This document shows, piece by piece, positions 8,452 to 15,255 of a stretch of 32,356 bases of DNA. Source of the DNA: an uncultured Eubacterium sp. (GTDB lineage: Bacteria > Bacillota_A > Clostridia > Lachnospirales > Lachnospiraceae); NCBI GenBank assembly GCA_948468465.1, contig CAOKJJ010000042.1, positions 1 through 32,356 of the forward strand, written 5' to 3'. The stretch's first letter is position 1, and the number at the start of each line of letters is the position of its first letter. The notes under the pieces were generated by a model. That model was not told where the DNA came from. It worked only from the letters and a program-made list of their open reading frames with translations, and did not search any database. Position numbers and translations under genes: made by a program.

Positions 8452-8522
8452 TAAAAAGGACACGATCAGAAAATAAAAAGAAATATAAAAATCAGAAAAA
8501 TAAAATGAGGCGGGGTTTGCAA

Positions 8523-9215
8523 ATGATAAAAAAGTTTGGTGACAAGGTAAAATCGTATATGGTTTTGGCCGGGGCAGCGGCGATCCTTATTTTGGTAATC
8601 GTCTGTTCCGTTCAAATAAACAAAAACAATAAAGATCGGGTGAAAGAACTTGAAGATACAATAGCAAAAATGGAACGTGAGCAGATGTCAACGGATACGA
8701 TCAGGGAAGAGGTCAAACAGATTTCCAAGTATAGCGCATATGAATTTGATTATACTTCCATCATTTATCATTCAGATAAAAACAGCTTTATGGGGATGGA
8801 TATTCCATTGACTGGAAATTCTTTTATCGCGACCATAGACGGGAAGATGAATATTGGCATTGATGCGGAAAATATGCAGATTTCCCAGGAAACAGATGAA
8901 GACGGTTCTGTAAAGCAGGTTACGATTACCGTTCCGCATTCGCAAATACTGGATAATTATACGATGCAGGATTCACTGAAAATCTATGACCAGAAAAATA
9001 ATATTTTTAACCCGGTGGAAGTAGCGGATTACAGTGAACTGCTTACAGAAGCAGAAGAAAAAGAAGAGCAGAAGGTATTAAAAGGCGATCTTTTGCAAAA
9101 ATCAGATGAATCCATAAAATTTCTTTTAACTTCCCATTTGCAGGCAGCGTACGGGAAAAATGTGGAAATCATTTTCGAATATCAGGAACCGTCCGGCAGC
9201 AGCCAGGAGCCATGA
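8523..9215 (+). CDS. membrane-anchored DUF4230-like protein
   Basis: A single membrane helix (VLAGAAAILILVIVC) follows a basic N-terminus. Then a short coiled coil (VKELEDTIAKMEREQ) leads to an external domain of about 150 residues with the pattern of DUF4230 proteins: a YEFDYTSIIYHSD strand, GKMNIGIDAENM, VTITVPHSQIL, and a helical end resembling AEEKEEQKVLKGDLLQ. Function unknown. ATG 8523 has a GGCGG-like site 10 nt upstream. An in-frame ATG at 8448 would add 25 very basic residues and overlap the previous stop as ATGA, which is also plausible. Paired with the upstream secreted Big_2 protein. Confidence 0.7.
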   Translation: MIKKFGDKVKSYMVLAGAAAILILVIVCSVQINKNNKDRVKELEDTIAKMEREQMSTDTIREEVKQISKYSAYEFDYTSIIYHSDKNSFMGMDIPLTGNSFIATIDGKMNIGIDAENMQISQETDEDGSVKQVTITVPHSQILDNYTMQDSLKIYDQKNNIFNPVEVADYSELLTEAEEKEEQKVLKGDLLQKSDESIKFLLTSHLQAAYGKNVEIIFEYQEPSGSSQEP

Positions 9216-9323
9216 TACGAAAAGAGAGGGGAAAGTGAAAGAAAATCTGAAAGGAATCAGTTTCCCCACCCCGTGAATAGTAACAAGAACTGTCATTTTG
9301 AACGAATTTAGTGGGAAAAATAC

Positions 9324-9352
9324 TTGCAAATCATGTATAGATGTGGTATGGT
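9324..9352 (+). promoter_or_regulatory. sigma-A-like promoter for the DUF3800 leader
   Basis: TTGCAA (9324-9329) and TATGGT (9347-9352) are 17 bp apart, with TGTGG just before the -10 hexamer. Transcription would start near 9359, directly ahead of the first hairpin of the structured leader. Confidence 0.45.
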
Positions 9353-9363
9353 ATGAATAGAAT

Positions 9364-9438
9364 AAAACTGTAACGAGTTACAGTTTTGGTCTGGGCGAAA
9401 GCTCTTTGGACCACCGTAGGCGGGAAGAATTTCCCGCC
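9364..9438 (+). ncRNA. three-hairpin structured leader before a DUF3800 gene
   Basis: Three consecutive stem-loops are visible. P1 is a perfect 10-bp stem, AAAACTGTAA/TTACAGTTTT (9364-9387), with loop CGAG. P2 is TGGTC/GACCA (9387-9413), enclosing GGGC-GAAA-GCTC with a GNRA tetraloop. P3 is a perfect 8-bp stem, GGCGGGAA/TTCCCGCC (9419-9438), with loop GAAT. A ribosome binding site for the DUF3800 gene follows 16 nt later. Structured RNA motifs upstream of DUF3800 genes (DUF3800-I to -XI) were reported in comparative-genomics work. I infer this is one of them but cannot assign the class by eye. Confidence 0.6.
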
Positions 9439-9466
9439 ATTTCTATTATTTATAAAGGATCATATG

Positions 9467-9946
9467 ATGAAAGAACTGAGTGTATTTATTGATGAATCAG
9501 GAGATTTTGGAGAAATAAAAGAGAGACCGGCATATTATTTGGTAACGTTTGTTTTTCATAATCAGGCCGATTGCATAGAAGAACAGGTTTCAAAGTTGGA
9601 AGAAAGTGTCCGTAGTTCGGGATTTGATGTAGAATATATACATACAGGTCCGGTCATTCGACGAGAGGAAGTATTTGCAAGATATTCTATAGATGAGCGA
9701 AGGAAGTTGCTGTATAAAATGCTTAACTTTGTGAATAGATGTCCGATTTCTTATTTGACAGTTATTGTGGATAGAAGAGAGGCAACAGATAAGATTGCCT
9801 TGTCTGGTAAATTGGCAAAGGCAATTAATAGAGCGTTAAGCGAACATATTGAGTTTTTTTCGGATTTTGGCAGGATTTTTCCTGGTGCTGTTTCTTTTGG
9901 CAGTGGCACTGGTCCGTATGGAAGTCAGTACTACTGGGGAAGATAA
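9467..9946 (+). pseudogene. truncated DUF3800 gene
   Basis: The N-terminal part of a DUF3800 protein is clear: SVFIDESGDFG at residues 4-14 (the conserved Asp-Glu-Ser-Gly of this predicted RNase H-like nuclease family), YYLVTFVFHNQ, then HTGPVIRREEVFA. Similarity stops near residue 133 (IEFFSDFG), just where homologues continue into the second half with further acidic residues. The last 27 codons look like noise. Another frame from about 9868 encodes a strongly hydrophobic run (LAGFFLVLFLLAVALV), so the gene was probably cut and joined to foreign DNA. Start: ATG 9467 is favoured over ATG 9464, because AAAGGA at 9454-9459 lies 7 nt away. The gene overlaps the end of the convergent TetR gene by 16 bp. 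Confidence 0.7.
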
Positions 9947-10455
9947 GCAATCAATTCCTCTGCGGTGTCCCGCATGCCCCGCCGAAACCAGACCTCAATC
10001 CAGCCATATAAAAAGAAAGCGACATAAGCAGAGGAATAAGCGGCCGGCAGTTCCTGTTCCGGATGAAAGCCGCATAAATTTAAAATGATGTCTTTGAGAA
10101 GATAAACGAGTCCTCTCTCATTGAGCAAGGTGTAAAAATCCCGATTTGCTTCAAAGTGGGTAAATACCATTCGCACCAGTTCTCTTATCGAAAGGTCAGG
10201 GGATGCTTTCCATCTGTCTGCCCAATCTTGAAATAAATGCTCAACGTATGCCTTGATAATATCTTCCTTCTTTTCGTAATTGCGGTAGAAAGATGTCCTT
10301 CCTACGCCGGCCATGCCGCATAATTCACTGATCGAAATTTCACTGATCGGCTTTTCTTTCAGCAGTGTCAGCATAGAGCTGGTGAGGTGTTCCACCACAT
10401 AGGCATTGCGGCTTACGTTACTGAACGGTGATACATTTTTCAACTTTTGTTCCAT
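9931..10455 (-). CDS. TetR-family transcriptional regulator
   Basis: 174 residues from ATG 10455. The N-terminal DNA-binding domain is typical: helices ISISELCGMAGVGRTSFYRN and KKEDIIKAYVEHLF. The C-terminal domain (about residues 70-174) is helical and ends WIEVWFRRGMRDTAEELIAY, like TetR_C regulators of short-chain hydrolases. It is transcribed away from the small membrane peptide and the hydrolase, so it probably represses that pair and itself through the inverted repeat at 10507-10522. A GCAGGG sequence precedes ATG 10455; in-frame ATG 10470 and TTG 10476 are alternatives without a clear ribosome binding site. Confidence 0.85.
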   Translation of the reverse strand: MEQKLKNVSPFSNVSRNAYVVEHLTSSMLTLLKEKPISEISISELCGMAGVGRTSFYRNYEKKEDIIKAYVEHLFQDWADRWKASPDLSIRELVRMVFTHFEANRDFYTLLNERGLVYLLKDIILNLCGFHPEQELPAAYSSAYVAFFLYGWIEVWFRRGMRDTAEELIAYLPQ

Positions 10456-10506
10456 TTTCCCTGCCCCCATTGACAATTTTATTTCTCGCTGTTACACTTG
10501 TGTTGC

Positions 10507-10538
10507 TGTTACGATTGTAACAAATAATAGCATATAAT
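10507..10538 (+). promoter_or_regulatory. TetR-type operator and promoter for the hydrolase operon
   Basis: TGTTACGATTGTAACA (10507-10522) is a perfect 6-4-6 inverted repeat in the divergent intergenic region. A perfect -10 hexamer TATAAT lies at 10533-10538, so the palindrome covers the -35 region and a bound dimer would block transcription. A related half-site, TGTTACACTTG, lies 18 bp upstream. Assignment to the neighbouring TetR protein is inference. Confidence 0.55.
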
Positions 10539-10566
10539 GACGAGTACGTCAAGAAGGGAGTTTTAC

Positions 10567-10701
10567 ATGACATTGTCGCAAAAACGGCTGTTGATGCTGT
10601 TTCTTATCACAGTGCTTGCTTTTTGCCTGGGGCGGCTGGCGGTGCGGGCTGCCATGAACCTGTTGATCGGCGGAACGCTGTTTGGAGGGAATTTCTTATG
10701 A
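10567..10701 (+). CDS. 44-aa membrane peptide coupled to a hydrolase gene
   Basis: A small protein starting MTLSQKRLLMLFLITVLAFC, i.e. basic residues, one hydrophobic helix and then a second weakly hydrophobic part ending GGTLFGGNFL. GGGAG lies 6 nt before the ATG. The stop TGA overlaps the ATG of the hydrolase (ATGA, 4 bp), which indicates translational coupling. No family recognised. It could be a membrane partner or a leader peptide for the hydrolase. Confidence 0.6.
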   Translation: MTLSQKRLLMLFLITVLAFCLGRLAVRAAMNLLIGGTLFGGNFL

Positions 10702-11684
10702 GAAAAACCGCAAAAGAAAAAAGGGTGAAAGCGGTGCCTGCCTGGATGGGCATTCTGACATTTTTACTGGCCTTTGGAGCCGGTGCAGCATCCAAATTTG
10801 CAATGGCGCCAAGATGGATGAAAAACTATTCCGTACCATGGAGCGATAAGCTGGGCACGTTAAAGACGGATCTGCCTTACGGTGAGGGGGAGGCCAACAA
10901 GTTCGACCTCTACCTTCCAAAAGATAACAGCAGGGAAGCCTATGGCCTTGCGGTCTACCTGCACGCTGGTGGGTTTACAAGCGGAGATAAAGCAGGCGAC
11001 AGAGAAATGCTTTCCTGGCTGTGTTCCAAGGGCTATGTGGCGGCAGGCATCAACTATACGCTTCGCACAGAAACAAACAACGCCAGCGTTTTTACGCAGT
11101 CAAATGAAATCAAGGCGGCAATTCCCAAAGTGGCTGCCGCCGCAAAGGAGGCCGGATATCACATTGACAAAATGGCCATAGCCGGCGGTTCGGCGGGACA
11201 CACGCTGGCTATGATATACGCCTATCGGGACGCAGGTGAAGCGCCTGTTCCTGTTGCGTTTACCTTTGGCGGGGTCGGCCCGTCCTGCTTCTATAAAGAG
11301 GACTGGGACAATTACGGCCTTGATCAAAATACCGAAAAGAGCGACCAGGCCGCGGCGGGGCTATTCAGTGCCTTGCTTGGAGAGTGGATCTCTGTAGAGG
11401 AAATAAAGGACGGGTCATATATTGGGCGAATGATGCCGATTTCTGCCGCTTCCTGGATTACGCCGCATGCCCCGCCGACAGTTGTGGCTTACGGCACGCA
11501 CGACCGTGTGCAGCCGTTCAAGGCGTCCCTTCGGCTGAAGGCCGCACTGGAGGAAAACGGTGTGGATTTCCAATATTTTGAGCTGCCCCATTCCGGCCAC
11601 GGATTGCAGAATGACCATGCGCTTTTTAAACAGTGGATGGAGGCCGTCGAGAAATATTTGAACAAGTATATGCCGGTGGGATGA
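10698..11684 (+). CDS. alpha/beta hydrolase (esterase/lipase-like), membrane-anchored
   Basis: 328 residues. An uncleaved hydrophobic N-terminal segment (WMGILTFLLAFGAGAASKF, about 16-34) anchors it or exports it. The catalytic domain has the HGG-like oxyanion motif LHAGGFTSGDK, the nucleophile elbow AGGSAGH (Ser in GGSAG), a late Asp in GTHDRVQP and the catalytic His in HSGHG, matching the COG0657/BD-FAE esterase group. It hydrolyses an ester, but the substrate is unknown. GGAGGGA sits 7 nt before ATG 10698. It is second in an operon with the 44-aa peptide, divergent from a TetR regulator that probably controls it. A 23-bp inverted repeat follows at 11714. Confidence 0.85.
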   Translation: MRKTAKEKRVKAVPAWMGILTFLLAFGAGAASKFAMAPRWMKNYSVPWSDKLGTLKTDLPYGEGEANKFDLYLPKDNSREAYGLAVYLHAGGFTSGDKAGDREMLSWLCSKGYVAAGINYTLRTETNNASVFTQSNEIKAAIPKVAAAAKEAGYHIDKMAIAGGSAGHTLAMIYAYRDAGEAPVPVAFTFGGVGPSCFYKEDWDNYGLDQNTEKSDQAAAGLFSALLGEWISVEEIKDGSYIGRMMPISAASWITPHAPPTVVAYGTHDRVQPFKASLRLKAALEENGVDFQYFELPHSGHGLQNDHALFKQWMEAVEKYLNKYMPVG

Positions 11685-11713
11685 GGAAAAAGGAACCCGT
11701 GAAAAGCAACTTG

Positions 11714-11770
11714 AAATCGCATTCATCGTGTCAATTGTGCCAAAACTAATTGACACGATGGATGCGATTT
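11714..11770. repeat. 23-bp inverted repeat after the hydrolase gene
   Basis: Arms 11714-11736 and 11748-11770 pair at 22 of 23 positions (AAATCGCATTCATCGTGTCA and its complement), around an 11-nt loop. The right arm ends in TTTT. It may terminate the hydrolase operon, or be a mobile-element trace, since the ATPase remnant starts directly at it. Confidence 0.6.
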
Positions 11771-11772
11771 TC

Positions 11773-12120
11773 TATAATAGGAAAAGTCCATGGAATATCG
11801 CTGTGAATTTTGAAATGGATATGAATTTTTCCAAACATGAAATAGCGCAAATGCTGCGTGCATATGAGACAGATGTACATACGGGAATGGATGTAGAATC
11901 TATGGCTGATCTGCTGTATGAAGATACATCCGGATACCCGTTTCTTGTGAGTCGTTTGTGTAAAATTATGGACGAGGAACTGCCGCGGACGGCAGAATTT
12001 TCATCCGCTTTGGAATCATGGAGTAGGGAAGGATTTTTGGCAGCAGATCGAATGATTGAGATATATTTATACAATAGATTAACTAAAAACTATTTGTATA
12101 TAACGCCCAAAATGTTATAA
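11773..12120 (+). pseudogene. fragment of an AAA-type ATPase
   Basis: The segment NFEMDMNFSKHEIAQMLRAY, GMDVESMADLLYEDTSGYPF and LVSRLCKIMDEELP resembles the middle-to-C-terminal part of AAA-like ATP-binding proteins common in Lachnospiraceae. There is no Walker A or B motif, because everything before NRKSPWN is missing. The end (YLYNRLTKNYLYITPKML) is lost or scrambled too. The fragment begins beside a long inverted repeat and has no ribosome binding site of its own, so it is a decayed relic rather than a working gene. The parent family is recalled from pattern memory. Confidence 0.55.
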
Positions 12121-12169
12121 TGTAATATATGAGAAAACGGATTTATCCTTACAGAAGGGAGATGACAGG

Positions 12170-13771
12170 ATGCTGTTAGAATTTTTAGGAGCTGCACATG
12201 AGGTAACCGGAAGCTGTCATTTTATACAGGCTGCGGAAAAAAACATGCTCGTTGACTGCGGGATGGAGCAGGGGCCGGATTTGTACGTGAATCAGGAGAT
12301 TCCTGTCAATGCGGCGGCCATTGACTATGTATTTGTGACGCATGCGCATATTGATCATTCAGGCCTGCTGCCGCTTTTATACAGCCGTGGATTTCGCGGG
12401 CAGATCTTTGCTACAAAGGCGACCTGCGAGCTGTGTAACATTATGTTAAAAGACAGCGCGCATATCCAGATGTTTGAAGCGGAATGGAAAAACCGCAAGG
12501 CAAGACGGTCGGGCAATCCGGAAGTTACGCCGCTTTATGACATGGACGATGCGATCGGGGTACTGGAGCATTTTATCCCATGTGAATATGATGAACAGAT
12601 TACCGTAAATGAAGATATCAAAGTACGTTTTACAGACGCGGGGCATCTGCTTGGTTCTTCGAGCGTGGAACTGTGGGCGACAGAAGCAGAGCAGACGCAA
12701 AAGCTCGTATTTTCGGGCGATATCGGAACGGGGCATCGTCCGCTGATTCGCAATCCGCAATATATCAAAGAAGCGGATTATGTCATTATGGAGTCTACAT
12801 ACGGCAATAAGCTGCATGTCGCTCCGCCGGACTATGCGGTGACGCTTGCGGAGGTCATTAAAGAAACGTTTATCCGCGGCGGCAATGTCGTGATTCCGGC
12901 TTTTTCCGTAGGGCGTACACAGGAATTGCTGTTTTTTATGCGCCGGATCAAATCTGAGCATCTGCTGCCTGGATTTGAGGATTTCGAAGTATATGTAGAC
13001 AGTCCGCTTTCGGTGGAAGCGACGAATGTGTTCCATAAAAACAATGAAGTCTGCTTTAATGAAGAGGCAAAGGAGCTTCTTGCGGCGGGGATTAATCCGC
13101 TGCGGTTTGAAGGGTTAAAGACCTCGGTTACGAGCGAGGAGTCAAAGTCCATTAATTTTATTCAGAAACCGATCGTAATTATATCGGCCTCCGGCATGTG
13201 TGAAGCAGGAAGGATCAGGCATCATCTAAAGCACAACCTCTGGCGAAAGGATTCTACGATTATATTTGTAGGCTACCAGGTGCCTGGAACGCTTGGAAAT
13301 ATGCTGTTAAATGGAGCCAGGCAGGTACGTCTGTTTGGAGAGACAGTAGAAGTCAATGCAAAAATATTAAATCTGCCTGGTATCAGCGGACATGCGGACA
13401 AAAATCAGCTGACGGATTGGGCGGGTGCGTTTGCGGACAGCGCGCCGAAGTTTTTTATCGTGCATGGCGAAGACACAGTTACAGACGCATTTGCAGCGCA
13501 TTTGCAGCGTACGTTTGGATATGATGTAAAGGCACCGTACAGCGGAGATACGTTTGACCTTCTTACAGGCGTACAGATCAAAGAGGGCCAGCGGCAGCGT
13601 ACGTTAAAGCGTGCGAAGTCGTCAAAGGCATCTACCAATGTATTCGCAAGGCTGTTAGCGGCAGGCGAACGGCTGCTTGGGCTTATTCAAAAGCTGGAAG
13701 GCAGGCCAAATAAGGAACTGGCAAAATTTGCTGACCAGATCAACGCATTATGCGATAAGTGGAGCAGGTAG
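12170..13771 (+). CDS. metallo-beta-lactamase/beta-CASP RNA-processing-type hydrolase
   Basis: 533 residues. The metallo-beta-lactamase domain carries the zinc motif H58-x-H60-x-D62-H63 (THAHIDHSG), H159 in DAGHLLGSSS and D184 in FSGDIG. A beta-CASP insert follows (GGNVVIPAFSVGRTQELLFF, then VYVDSPLSVEAT), and the C-terminal RMMBL part has the ISASGMCEAGRIRHHL and GISGHADKNQL motifs. This is the layout of CPSF/Ysh1-like and YciF-type exonucleases acting on RNA (or DNA ends). The last 60 residues, basic then helical, are extra. AAGGGAG lies 8 nt before the ATG. It stands alone, between an ATPase remnant and an inverted-repeat element. Confidence 0.88.
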   Translation: MLLEFLGAAHEVTGSCHFIQAAEKNMLVDCGMEQGPDLYVNQEIPVNAAAIDYVFVTHAHIDHSGLLPLLYSRGFRGQIFATKATCELCNIMLKDSAHIQMFEAEWKNRKARRSGNPEVTPLYDMDDAIGVLEHFIPCEYDEQITVNEDIKVRFTDAGHLLGSSSVELWATEAEQTQKLVFSGDIGTGHRPLIRNPQYIKEADYVIMESTYGNKLHVAPPDYAVTLAEVIKETFIRGGNVVIPAFSVGRTQELLFFMRRIKSEHLLPGFEDFEVYVDSPLSVEATNVFHKNNEVCFNEEAKELLAAGINPLRFEGLKTSVTSEESKSINFIQKPIVIISASGMCEAGRIRHHLKHNLWRKDSTIIFVGYQVPGTLGNMLLNGARQVRLFGETVEVNAKILNLPGISGHADKNQLTDWAGAFADSAPKFFIVHGEDTVTDAFAAHLQRTFGYDVKAPYSGDTFDLLTGVQIKEGQRQRTLKRAKSSKASTNVFARLLAAGERLLGLIQKLEGRPNKELAKFADQINALCDKWSR

Positions 13772-13811
13772 TGCAAAACATAAAAAGCACATCTGCAATA
13801 TGTGTGCAAAA

Positions 13812-13946
13812 GTAACAGTTCAGGTAGGTCTGCGCATTTTCTGCGCAGACCGTATGAAAATGTAGTGGCTGCAGGCATCCGGCCCATCGCGAAGCGATTT
13901 TCAATGGCCGGATGCGTAACAGTTCAAGGGTTATCTGAACTGTTAC
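13812..13946. mobile_element. 135-bp MITE-like element with terminal inverted repeats
   Basis: The element starts with GTAACAGTTCA (13812-13822) and ends with its complement TGAACTGTTAC (13936-13946). A second direct copy of the 11-mer lies at 13916-13926. Inside are a perfect 10-bp hairpin GGTCTGCGCA/TGCGCAGACC (13827-13851), and a 10-bp stem GCATCCGGCC/GGCCGGATGC (13875-13915) that encloses ATCGC-GAA-GCGAT. GTGCAAA occurs on both sides (13804-13810, 13947-13953), as a possible target duplication. No coding potential. It could equally be a structured RNA or a REP-like intergenic repeat. Confidence 0.55.
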
Positions 13947-13974
13947 GTGCAAAGCATGGAAAAAGGAGCATGAT

Positions 13975-15180
13975 ATGGACGATCAGAGAAAAGAGGATGA
14001 TTTGCGGTGGCTGCAGGTGCTGCAGGAAAAAAAAGAGCGCCGGGAGAAAAGGCGTCGGCAGGTGCTGATGCAGAAAATACTGCTGGCCGTATTTGCGGCA
14101 GTAATCGTGGCGGCGGCAGTGTGGTTTGTCGTACAGCGGCAGGGCTTGGGTACGCAGCAGGATTCTGTGCGCGAGCCTTCCACTATTGCTCAGCAGGATG
14201 ATGCAAATTCGGATGATAGTAAAAGCCAGCGCCAGAATGAAAGTCAAAATCAAAATGAAAATCAAAATGACAATCAAACTGGCAGCTTAAATACGCAGAC
14301 CGATACAGACAATGAGGAAGAAGACCAACCGCAGACAGACGTCTCTGATCCGGAACAGATAAACAGTATCTATCAGTATCAGGAAAATACAAGAACACTT
14401 GGCAAGGGGATTTTAAGCAATTACGCTGTATTGGTGGATACGGACCATCATACGATCCTGGCCAGGAAAGGAGAGACGGAGCGTATTGTACCTGCTTCTA
14501 TGACGAAAGTGCTTACGCTGCTTACCGCGGCGGAACACCTGCAGGAGTCTGATTTTGATAAAAAATTTAAGATAACCGTGGACATTACGGATTTTTGCTA
14601 TGTCAACGAATGCAGTGTCGCCGGATTTGAAATTGATGAAAAAGTGAAGGTGATCGATTTATTATATGGCACGATCCTTCCCTCCGGGGCGGATGCCGCC
14701 ATGGGGCTGGCGGAATATGTGGCAGGCTCACAGGAAGCGTTTACGGCTCTTATGAATGATAAGCTTACAGAGCTCGGACTGTCTGAAACGGCGCATGTTA
14801 CAAACTGTATCGGCATTTATGACGAAGACCATTACTGCACGCTGCTGGATATGGCAGCGATTATGGAAGCGGCGTTTGACAATGAATTGTGCCGCAAAGT
14901 GCTGTCTGCCCGTACGTATCAGACATCCAAGAACAAAAAGCATCCGGAAGGCCTTCTGCTGTCCAACTGGTTTTTGCGCAGAATTGAGGACAAGGATACC
15001 GGAGGGGAAGTTTTGGGTGCAAAGACAGGCTATGTGACGGAAGCGGGCAATTGTTCGGTCAGCTATGGGACGGATACCAAGGGCAGAAACTATATTTGTG
15101 TGACCGCGGACGCGCCGGGAAGCTGGAAATGCATTTATGATCATGTGAAAATATATAAGCGTTTTTCGAAGAGAAAATGA
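13975..15180 (+). CDS. D-alanyl-D-alanine carboxypeptidase (peptidase S11)
   Basis: 401 residues. It trims the terminal D-Ala from peptidoglycan stem peptides outside the cell. A charged cytoplasmic N-terminus and one membrane helix (LAVFAAVIVAAAVWFVV, about 37-53) are followed by a Gln/Asn-rich linker (residues 84-122, built on QNEN-like repeats) and the penicillin-binding domain. Catalytic motifs: S175-M-T-K178 (SxxK), and K350-T-G in GAKTGYVTEAG. The second motif, usually SxN, reads S237-G-A (LPSGADAAMGLAEY), so the Asn is replaced. GGAGC sits 5 nt before ATG 13975. No C-terminal amphipathic anchor is needed because of the N-terminal helix. It converges on sigG across a shared terminator; a dacF-like sporulation role is possible but unproven. 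Confidence 0.88.
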   Translation: MDDQRKEDDLRWLQVLQEKKERREKRRRQVLMQKILLAVFAAVIVAAAVWFVVQRQGLGTQQDSVREPSTIAQQDDANSDDSKSQRQNESQNQNENQNDNQTGSLNTQTDTDNEEEDQPQTDVSDPEQINSIYQYQENTRTLGKGILSNYAVLVDTDHHTILARKGETERIVPASMTKVLTLLTAAEHLQESDFDKKFKITVDITDFCYVNECSVAGFEIDEKVKVIDLLYGTILPSGADAAMGLAEYVAGSQEAFTALMNDKLTELGLSETAHVTNCIGIYDEDHYCTLLDMAAIMEAAFDNELCRKVLSARTYQTSKNKKHPEGLLLSNWFLRRIEDKDTGGEVLGAKTGYVTEAGNCSVSYGTDTKGRNYICVTADAPGSWKCIYDHVKIYKRFSKRK

Positions 15181-15196
15181 CAAACAAATACGAAGT

Positions 15197-15233
15197 AAAA
15201 ACTCCCGGCTGTGATACAGACGGGGGTTTTATA
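15197..15233. terminator. bidirectional terminator between carboxypeptidase and sigG
   Basis: AAAAACTCCCG pairs with CGGGGGTTTT (one G-U pair), with an inner CTGT-GATA-CAG extension. There is a T-run on each strand, between two convergent genes. Confidence 0.75.
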
Positions 15234-15255
15234 TTGTGAAAGGAAAAATAAATTT

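Noticed and set aside
12446..13036. 196-codon minus-strand frame in the metallo-beta-lactamase gene
   Set aside because: Antisense shadow of a gene with intact catalytic motifs.
14220..14285. Tandem repeat in the carboxypeptidase gene as a mobile or regulatory repeat
   Set aside because: It encodes a Gln/Asn-rich linker in frame; low-complexity linkers after a membrane helix are ordinary in this family.
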